NCBI RefSeq assembly: GCF_039872765.1
Contig: NZ_JBDPZC010000004.1
Coordinates: 341,490 to 405,489 of the forward strand
DNA from: Roseateles_B flavus
Lineage (GTDB): Bacteria; Pseudomonadota; Gammaproteobacteria; Burkholderiales; Burkholderiaceae_C
DNA length: 64,000 bases
Direction of reading: 5' to 3'
Under the pieces are notes generated by a model, which was given only the letters and a program-made list of their open reading frames with translations, did not search any database and was not told the DNA's origin. Positions 58,612 through 64,000 of this stretch are shown piece by piece. Position 1 is the stretch's first letter. Each line of letters opens with the position of its first letter. A program made the position numbers and the translations under genes.

Positions 58612-59418
58612 ATGAGCACGACTAGCAGCAAGAAGATCGGCGACGTGATCCTGGAGGTCAAGAACATCTCCCTGGCCTTCGGCGGGGTGAAGGCCCTGAC
58701 CGACATCAGCTTCAACGTCCGCGAGCACGAGATCCGTTCCATCATCGGCCCCAACGGCGCGGGCAAGAGTTCCATGCTCAACTGCATCAACGGGGTCTAT
58801 CACCCCACGCAGGGGCAGATCAGCTTCAAGGGTCAGACCTTCAAGCACATGAACTCCCGCCAGGTGGCGGAGATGGGCGTCGCGCGCACCTTCCAGAACC
58901 TGGCGCTCTTCAAGGGCATGAGCGTGCTGGACAACATCATGGCCGGCCGCACCCTGCACATGAAGAGCAACCTCTTCCAGCAGGCCTTCCGCAACCCCTT
59001 CGGCTTCAGCCGGGCCGAGGCCGAGGAGGTGGCGCAGCGCGAGAAGGTCGAGCGCATCATCGACTTCCTCGAGATCCAGCCCTTCCGCAAGACGCCCGTC
59101 GGGCGCCTGCCCTACGGCCTGCAGAAACGCGTGGACCTCGGGCGCGCCCTGGCCATGGAGCCGCAGGTGCTGCTGCTGGACGAGCCCATGGCGGGCATGA
59201 ACGTGGAGGAGAAGCAGGACATGTGCCGCTTCATCCTGGACGTGAACGACGAATTCGGCACGACCATCGTGCTGATCGAGCACGACATGGGCGTGGTGAT
59301 GGACATCTCCGACCGCGTGGTGGTGCTGGACTACGGCAAGAAGATCGGGGACGGTGTCCCTGACGAAGTCCGCGCCAACGAAGACGTGATCCGTGCCTAC
59401 CTGGGCACCTCGCACTGA
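58612..59418 (+). CDS. ABC transporter ATP-binding protein, LivG type
   Basis: The 268-residue branched-chain-type ATPase has Walker A GPNGAGKSS, the family-typical degenerate signature LPYGLQKRVDLGRALA, and Walker B VLLLDEPMAGM. The LivG-specific insertion around MKSNLFQQAFRNPFGFSRAEAEE is present. It pairs with the second ATPase at the operon end to power uptake through the two permeases. Confidence 0.95.
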   Translation: MSTTSSKKIGDVILEVKNISLAFGGVKALTDISFNVREHEIRSIIGPNGAGKSSMLNCINGVYHPTQGQISFKGQTFKHMNSRQVAEMGVARTFQNLALFKGMSVLDNIMAGRTLHMKSNLFQQAFRNPFGFSRAEAEEVAQREKVERIIDFLEIQPFRKTPVGRLPYGLQKRVDLGRALAMEPQVLLLDEPMAGMNVEEKQDMCRFILDVNDEFGTTIVLIEHDMGVVMDISDRVVVLDYGKKIGDGVPDEVRANEDVIRAYLGTSH

Positions 59419-59430
59419 AGGACCACAGCG

Positions 59431-60360
59431 ATGGGATTCCTCATTGAAACCGTGTTCGGCGGCCTGATGACGGGCATGCTGTACTCCCTGATCGCCCTGG
59501 GCTTCGTGCTGATCTTCAAGGCCTCGGGGGTCTTCAATTTCGCGCAAGGCGCCATGGTGCTTTTTGCCGCCCTGGCCATGGCGCGCTTCTCGGAGTGGAT
59601 CCCGAAGTGGCTGGGCTTCGACAACCCGGTGCTGGCCAATGTGCTGGCCTTTGCCGCGGCCTGCGCGGTGATGGTGGCGGTGGCCTGGGCCATCGAGCGC
59701 TTCGTGCTGGGCAAGCTCGTGAACCAGGAAGGCATCACGCTCTTGATGGCCACGCTGGGCATCACCTACTTCCTCGAGGGCCTGGGCCAGACCCTGTTCG
59801 GCTCGGACATCTACAAGATCGACATCGGCCTGCCCAAGGACCCGCTCTTCCTCTTCGAGAAGACCTTTGAAGGCGGCGTGCTGGTCAACAAGGAGGACCT
59901 GGTTGCGGCCCTGATCGCCGCCGGCCTGGTGGCCCTGCTGGCCCTCTTTTTCCAGAAGACGGCCACGGGCCGTGCGCTGCGTGCGGTGGCGGATGACCAC
60001 CAGGCGGCGCAGTCCATCGGCATCCCGCTGTCGCGCATCTGGATCATCGTGTGGAGCGTGGCGGGCTTCGTTGCGCTGGTGGCCGGCATCATCTGGGGCT
60101 CCAAGCTGGGCGTGCAGTTCTCGCTCTCGCTGGTGGCGCTGAAGGCGCTGCCGGTGGTGATCCTGGGCGGCCTGACCTCGGTGCCGGGCGCCATCATCGG
60201 CGGGCTGCTGATCGGCGTGGGCGAGAAGGTCTCGGAGGTCTACCTCGGCCCCGCGCTGGGCGGCGGCATCGAGATCTGGTTTGCCTATGTGCTGGCCCTC
60301 GTCTTCCTGCTGGTGCGGCCGCAGGGCCTGTTCGGCGAGAAGATCATCGACCGCGTCTGA
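59431..60360 (+). CDS. ABC transporter permease, LivH type
   Basis: The 309-residue inner-membrane permease has eight or so helices, and the LivH hallmarks GLMTGMLYSLIALGFVLIFKASGVFNFAQGAM and RAVADDHQAAQSIGI. GGLTSVPGAIIGGLLIGV near the C-terminus is also typical. Starts 12 bp after the ATPase gene. Confidence 0.95.
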   Translation: MGFLIETVFGGLMTGMLYSLIALGFVLIFKASGVFNFAQGAMVLFAALAMARFSEWIPKWLGFDNPVLANVLAFAAACAVMVAVAWAIERFVLGKLVNQEGITLLMATLGITYFLEGLGQTLFGSDIYKIDIGLPKDPLFLFEKTFEGGVLVNKEDLVAALIAAGLVALLALFFQKTATGRALRAVADDHQAAQSIGIPLSRIWIIVWSVAGFVALVAGIIWGSKLGVQFSLSLVALKALPVVILGGLTSVPGAIIGGLLIGVGEKVSEVYLGPALGGGIEIWFAYVLALVFLLVRPQGLFGEKIIDRV

Positions 60361-60390
60361 GCGACCAGAACAAGAAAGCAGGAGACACCC

Positions 60391-61455
60391 ATGCTCTACC
60401 GCGAGAACGGCCAGTTCAAGACGAGCTACAGCGCCGACAGCCAGATCTTCCCCATCCGCCAGGACGCCATCTTCATCGTGCTGCTGCTGGCCCTGGCCTT
60501 CGTCGGGGTGCCACTGCTGGCCTCGGAATACCTGTTCCGCGCCATCCTGATCCCCTTCCTGATCCTGGGCCTCGCGGCCCTCGGGCTGAACGTGCTGGTG
60601 GGCTACTGCGGGCAGATCTCGCTGGGCACCGGCGCCTTCATGGCCGTGGGCGCCTATGCGGCCTACAACTTCCATGTGCGCCTCGAGGGTCTGCCCCTGA
60701 TCCTCTCGCTGCTGGGCGGCGGTTTCTGCGCCACGGTGGTGGGGGTGTTCTTCGGCATTCCCTCGTTGCGCATCCGCGGGCTCTACCTGGCCGTGGCCAC
60801 GCTCGCGGCGCAGTTCTTCTGCGACTGGGCCTTCCTGCGCATCAAGTGGTTCACGCATGACTCGAGCTCGGGCAATGTCTCGGTCTCGGACCTGCAGGTC
60901 TTCGGCCTGCCCATCGAGACGCCGGTGCAGAAGTACCTCTTCTGCCTCAGCGTGCTGGCGCTGTTCGCGCTGCTGACCAAGAACCTGGTGCGCTCGGCCG
61001 TGGGCCGCGAGTGGATGGCCATGCGCGACATGGACGTGGCCGCCAGCGTGATCGGCATCCGCCCGGTCTACGCCAAGCTCAGCGCCTTCGCGGTGTCCAG
61101 CTTCATCGTGGGCGTGGCCGGCGCGCTGTGGGGCTTCGTGCACCTGGGCTCCTGGGAGCCGGCCGCCTTCTCCATCGACCGCAGCTTCCAGCTCCTGTTC
61201 ATGGTGATCATCGGCGGCCTGGGCTCGATCTCCGGCGCCTTCTTCGGCGCGGCCTTCATCATCGTGCTGCCCATCCTGCTGAACCAGATTCCGCACTGGC
61301 TGGGCATCCCGCTGGGCACCGAGACGGCGGCGCACCTGGAGTTCATGATCTTCGGCGCGCTGATCGTCTTCTTCCTGATCGTCGAGCCGCACGGCATCGC
61401 GCGCCTGTGGGCCACCGCGAAGGAGAAGCTGCGCCTCTGGCCCTTCCCGCATTGA
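60391..61455 (+). CDS. ABC transporter permease, LivM type
   Basis: The 354-residue permease has LivM blocks GLAALGLNVLVGYCGQISLGTGAFMAVGAYAAY, RIRGLYLAVATLAAQFF and MAMRDMDVAASVIGI. The N-terminal 25 residues are hydrophilic. AGGAGAC lies upstream of the ATG. It probably forms a heterodimer with the LivH-type protein. Confidence 0.95.
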   Translation: MLYRENGQFKTSYSADSQIFPIRQDAIFIVLLLALAFVGVPLLASEYLFRAILIPFLILGLAALGLNVLVGYCGQISLGTGAFMAVGAYAAYNFHVRLEGLPLILSLLGGGFCATVVGVFFGIPSLRIRGLYLAVATLAAQFFCDWAFLRIKWFTHDSSSGNVSVSDLQVFGLPIETPVQKYLFCLSVLALFALLTKNLVRSAVGREWMAMRDMDVAASVIGIRPVYAKLSAFAVSSFIVGVAGALWGFVHLGSWEPAAFSIDRSFQLLFMVIIGGLGSISGAFFGAAFIIVLPILLNQIPHWLGIPLGTETAAHLEFMIFGALIVFFLIVEPHGIARLWATAKEKLRLWPFPH

Positions 61456-61514
61456 TTCTTTCCGCTTCGATTCAAAACAGCACCACGAGTGCAAACGCCA
61501 AGGAGACAGGCACC

Positions 61515-62849
61515 ATGTTGAAACTGAAGTCGCTTGCAATTGCCGCCACCGTCGCGGCCGCCGGCCTGGCAGGCTTGTCCACCTCGGTGGCTGCCGCTGA
61601 TGCCAAGGAACAGTTCTTCCCCGTGCTGGTGTACCGCACCGGCGCCTACGCGCCCAACGGCACGCCCTGGGCCAATGGCTATGTGGACTACCTGAAGCTG
61701 ATCAATGCCAAGGGCGGCATCAACGGCGTCAAGATCACCTTCGAGGAGTGCGAGACGGGCTATGCCACCGACCGTTCGGTGGAGTGCTATGAGCGTCTCA
61801 AGGGCAAGGGCGCGACGCTGTTCCAGCCGCTCTCGACCGGCGCCACCTTCGCGCTGACCGAGAAGGCGCCCGTGGACAAGATCCCCCTGATCACCGCCGG
61901 CTACGGCCGCAGCGAGAGCCAGGACGGCGGCGTCTTCAAATGGAACTTCCCGCTGCTGGGCACCTACTGGGTGGCCGCCGACGTGCTGCTGCAGCACGTG
62001 GTCAAGAAGGAAGGCGGCTGGGACAAGATCAAGGGCAAGAAGATCGCCCTGGTCTACCACGACAGCCCCTATGGCAAGGAGCCGATCCCGCTGCTGCAGG
62101 AACGCGCCAAGCTGCATGGCTTCGAGCTGCAGCTGCTGCCGGTGACGGCGCCGGGCGTGGAGCAGAAGGCCACCTGGCTGCAGGTGCGCCAGAGCCGCCC
62201 GGACTTCGTCTTCCTGTGGGGCTGGGGCGTGATGAACTCCACCGCGCTGAAGGAGGCGCAGGCCACCGGCTACCCGCGCGAGAAGATGTTCGGCGTGTGG
62301 TGGGCCGGTGCCGAGCCTGACGTGAAGGACGTGGGCGATGGTGCCAAGGGCTACAGCGCCGTGACCATGCAGCATGGCGCGGAGCCGCAGTCCAAGGTGG
62401 TGCAGGACATCCTGAAGGAAGTCTATGCCAAGGGCCAGGGCACGGGGACCAACAAGGAAGAGGTGGGCCAGGTGCTGTACATGCGCGGCCTGCTGTCCGC
62501 GGCCATGGGCGTGGAGGGCGTGCGCCGCGCGCAGGAACGCTTCGGCAAGGGCAAGGTCATGACGGGCGAGCAGGTCCGCTGGGGTCTGGAGAACCTGGCA
62601 CTGGACCAGAAGAAGCTCGACGCCCTGGGCCTGGCCGGCGTGATGCGTCCGGTCTCGACCTCCTGCGCCGACCACATGGGCGCCAACTGGGCCCGCGTGC
62701 ACACCTGGGATGGCAAGAAGTGGAACTTCGTCGGCGACTGGTACCAGGCGGATGAGCAGATCATCAAGCCGCTGGTGAAGAGCACGGCGGACAAGTACGC
62801 GGCCGAGAAGAAGATGCAGCGCAGGACCCCGGAGGATTGCCAGTCCTGA
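61515..62849 (+). CDS. ABC transporter substrate-binding protein, branched-chain (HAAT) type
   Basis: The 444-residue periplasmic protein has a signal peptide ending VAAADA and the Leu/Ile/Val-binding fold: VYRTGAYAPNGTPWANGYVDYLKLINAKGGINGVKITFEECETGY, then a second lobe. A strong ribosome site AGGAGA precedes the ATG. The ligand is probably the acid that the ligase activates. The stop codon forms the loop of a long hairpin (separate entry). Confidence 0.93.
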   Translation: MLKLKSLAIAATVAAAGLAGLSTSVAAADAKEQFFPVLVYRTGAYAPNGTPWANGYVDYLKLINAKGGINGVKITFEECETGYATDRSVECYERLKGKGATLFQPLSTGATFALTEKAPVDKIPLITAGYGRSESQDGGVFKWNFPLLGTYWVAADVLLQHVVKKEGGWDKIKGKKIALVYHDSPYGKEPIPLLQERAKLHGFELQLLPVTAPGVEQKATWLQVRQSRPDFVFLWGWGVMNSTALKEAQATGYPREKMFGVWWAGAEPDVKDVGDGAKGYSAVTMQHGAEPQSKVVQDILKEVYAKGQGTGTNKEEVGQVLYMRGLLSAAMGVEGVRRAQERFGKGKVMTGEQVRWGLENLALDQKKLDALGLAGVMRPVSTSCADHMGANWARVHTWDGKKWNFVGDWYQADEQIIKPLVKSTADKYAAEKKMQRRTPEDCQS

Positions 62850-62864
62850 GGACTGGCAATCTCC
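62831..62864 (+). other. mRNA hairpin with the stop codon in its loop
   Basis: GATTGCCAGTCC (62835-62846) pairs perfectly with GGACTGGCAATC (62850-62861). The three loop bases are exactly the TGA stop of the binding-protein gene. GGAG/CTCC extends the stem past a one-base bulge. It may protect the upstream mRNA from 3' decay or act as an attenuator before the distal ATPase gene. Confidence 0.75.
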
Positions 62865-62898
62865 GGTGCCCCGGTGATTGCATGGGCTCCCACCCCAT

Positions 62899-62921
62899 CC
62901 CCGCCCTCCAGGAGGGCGGGG
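62899..62921. terminator. GC-rich hairpin in the binding-protein to LivF gap
   Basis: CCCCGCCCTCC-a-GGAGGGCGGGG is a perfect 11-bp inverted repeat, 50 bp after the binding-protein stop. With no T tract it may slow transcription rather than end it, because the next gene in the operon lies beyond. Confidence 0.5.
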
Positions 62922-62926
62922 TGAAT

Positions 62927-63015
62927 GGACCACCCCGTACCGACTTCGTCGGCCCCCTCGAGGGGGCGCGCCCGCAGGCTCGGCAAAGCCGAATCCTCGG
63001 GCGCCACCCGGCTGG
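62927..63015 (-). repeat. Intergenic structured repeat module, copy C
   Basis: Minus-strand copy: GGATTCGGCTTTGCCGA, a CCCCCTCGAGGGGG palindrome, CCGACGAAGTCGG and TACGGGGTGG. It is the most diverged copy and lies inside the operon between the binding-protein and LivF-type genes. Confidence 0.65.
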
Positions 63016-63063
63016 CTCGGAGACCTGCAATGCGGGTGCCGTGTGCAGGCATGGAGAACTGAA

Positions 63064-63870
63064 ATGAGCAATGTGCTTCTGAACGTCAACGGCATCGAGG
63101 TGATCTACAACCATGTGATCCTCGTGCTGAAGGGCGTGTCGCTGCAGGTGAAGGAGGGCGGCATCGTGGCCCTGCTGGGCGGCAATGGTGCGGGCAAGAC
63201 GACCACGCTGCGTGCCGTCTCCAACCTGCTGGAGGGCGAGCGGGGCGAAGTCACCAAGGGCTCGATCGAGCTGCGCGGGGAGCGCATCGAGAAGCTCTCC
63301 ACCGCCGACATGGTCAACCGCGGCGTGGTGCAGGTGATGGAGGGGCGGCACTGCTTCGCCCACCTGAGCATCGAGGAGAACCTGATGACCGGCGCCTACA
63401 CGCGGCGCGATGGCAAGGCCGCGGTGCAGCAGACGCTGGAGAAGGTCTACAACTATTTCCCCCGCCTCAAGACCCGCCGCACCAGCCAGGCGGCCTACAC
63501 CTCGGGCGGCGAGCAGCAGATGTGCGCCATCGGCCGCGCGCTGATGGCCAATCCGAAGATGGTGCTGCTGGACGAGCCCTCCATGGGCCTGGCGCCGCAG
63601 ATCGTCGAAGAGGTCTTCGAGATCGTGAAGGACCTCAACAGCAAGGAGGGCACCACCTTCCTGCTGGCCGAGCAGAACACCAACATGGCCCTGCGCTACG
63701 CCGACTACGGCTACATCCTGGAGAACGGGCGTGTGGTGATGGACGGCGAGGCGAAGGACCTGCGCGAGAACGAGGACGTCAAGGAGTTCTACCTGGGCAT
63801 GGGCGGCGGGGACCGCAAGAGCTTCAAGGACGTCAAGAGCTACAAGCGGCGCAAGCGATGGCTGGCGTGA
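63064..63870 (+). CDS. ABC transporter ATP-binding protein, LivF type
   Basis: The 268-residue ATPase has Walker A GGNGAGKTTT, signature YTSGGEQQMCAIGRALM and Walker B VLLDEPSMGLAP. The C-terminus is extended by a basic tail (KSYKRRKRWLA). It is separated from the binding-protein gene by 214 bp holding two hairpins and repeat module C, unlike the other tight junctions of the operon. Confidence 0.95.
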   Translation: MSNVLLNVNGIEVIYNHVILVLKGVSLQVKEGGIVALLGGNGAGKTTTLRAVSNLLEGERGEVTKGSIELRGERIEKLSTADMVNRGVVQVMEGRHCFAHLSIEENLMTGAYTRRDGKAAVQQTLEKVYNYFPRLKTRRTSQAAYTSGGEQQMCAIGRALMANPKMVLLDEPSMGLAPQIVEEVFEIVKDLNSKEGTTFLLAEQNTNMALRYADYGYILENGRVVMDGEAKDLRENEDVKEFYLGMGGGDRKSFKDVKSYKRRKRWLA

Positions 63871-63871
63871 T

Positions 63872-64000
63872 GGACCACCCCCTACCGGCTTCGCCGGCCC
63901 CCTCAAGGGGGCAACACCGGCCGCCCGGCGGAGCCGGATCGGCGGTGTTCGCGCGGGGCGAGCGCCGGCTGCGCCGAGCGCTCTTTGCATGGAGCGAGGT
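63872..64000 (-). repeat. Intergenic structured repeat module, copy D (cut by window end)
   Basis: Immediately after the LivF stop: CCACCCCCTACCGGCTTCGC, CCCCCTCAAGGGGG, AACACCG, CGGAGCCGGATCGGCGGTGTT, CGCGGGGCGAGCGCCGGCTG and CGCCGAGCGCTCTTTGCATG. Its reverse complement aligns block by block with copies A and B. Confidence 0.7.

Noticed and set aside
58585..61539. A minus-strand open frame of 984 codons
   Set aside because: Antisense shadow of three ABC transporter genes caused by high third-position GC; the predicted protein is His/Gln/Ala-rich with no family features.

Overview
The window is high-GC chromosomal DNA, most likely from a betaproteobacterium of the order Burkholderiales, near Roseateles, Rubrivivax, Leptothrix or Ideonella. 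Supporting signs are the dusB-fis-purH gene order, a PEP-CTERM protein, an ImuA-ImuB-DnaE2 mutasome operon, an alanine/lysine-rich PhaF-type phasin, and an operon that joins an AMP-forming acyl-CoA ligase to a branched-chain-type ABC transporter. The species is an inference. I found no rRNA, tRNA, CRISPR array or complete prophage.

Layout. 1-985: 3' part of an ATP-grasp-like gene cut by the window edge. 1220-4154 (minus): dusB-fis-purH. 4330-10561: periplasmic binding protein, YqaA membrane protein, M32 carboxypeptidase, PEP-CTERM protein, patatin-like lipase and phasin. 10827-12821: two-domain fatty acyl-CoA reductase, divergent from the phasin. 13076-17805: an M91-like metallopeptidase and small lipoprotein or hypothetical genes. 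18554-21882: a YtrA/GntR repressor with its operator, then an ABC ATPase and a large membrane partner. 22052-32137: metabolic and stress genes, including a metallo-beta-lactamase-fold protein, an alcohol dehydrogenase with divergent LysR regulator, nudC, an OXA-type class D beta-lactamase, slyX, and cupin, BON, DUF1697 and ABM-domain genes. 32427-35858: TonB-dependent receptor facing a TonB-like C-terminal-domain protein. 36032-41412: SDR and VOC genes, a frameshifted dioxygenase, ankyrin, DUF6265, DUF1877 and SRPBCC genes. 41922-43001: lone integron-type integrase. 43283-51231 (minus): imuA-imuB-dnaE2 behind a consensus LexA box. 51437-55558: GNAT, methyltransferase and sulfatase-fold membrane protein. 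55679-63870: Crp/Fnr regulator divergent from the acyl-CoA ligase and five ABC transporter genes.

How the genes work together. The SOS mutasome is regulated from one LexA box and translated through tightly spaced or overlapping genes. All three proteins are inflated by in-frame low-complexity repeats. The phasin and the acyl-CoA reductase point to storage lipid metabolism. The last operon probably imports an acyl or aromatic acid and activates it as a CoA ester.

The DNA is rich in simple repeats: (CCCCAA)5, (TGCAGG)11, (TGGACT)4, (ATGAGC)3, a 15-unit 9-bp minisatellite inside a gene, and 12-bp repeats in imuA and imuB. A structured module of about 110 bp recurs four times just after stop codons, always in the same orientation relative to the gene it follows. 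These repeat phenomena, the M91-like protein and the lone integrase are the main leads for novelty.
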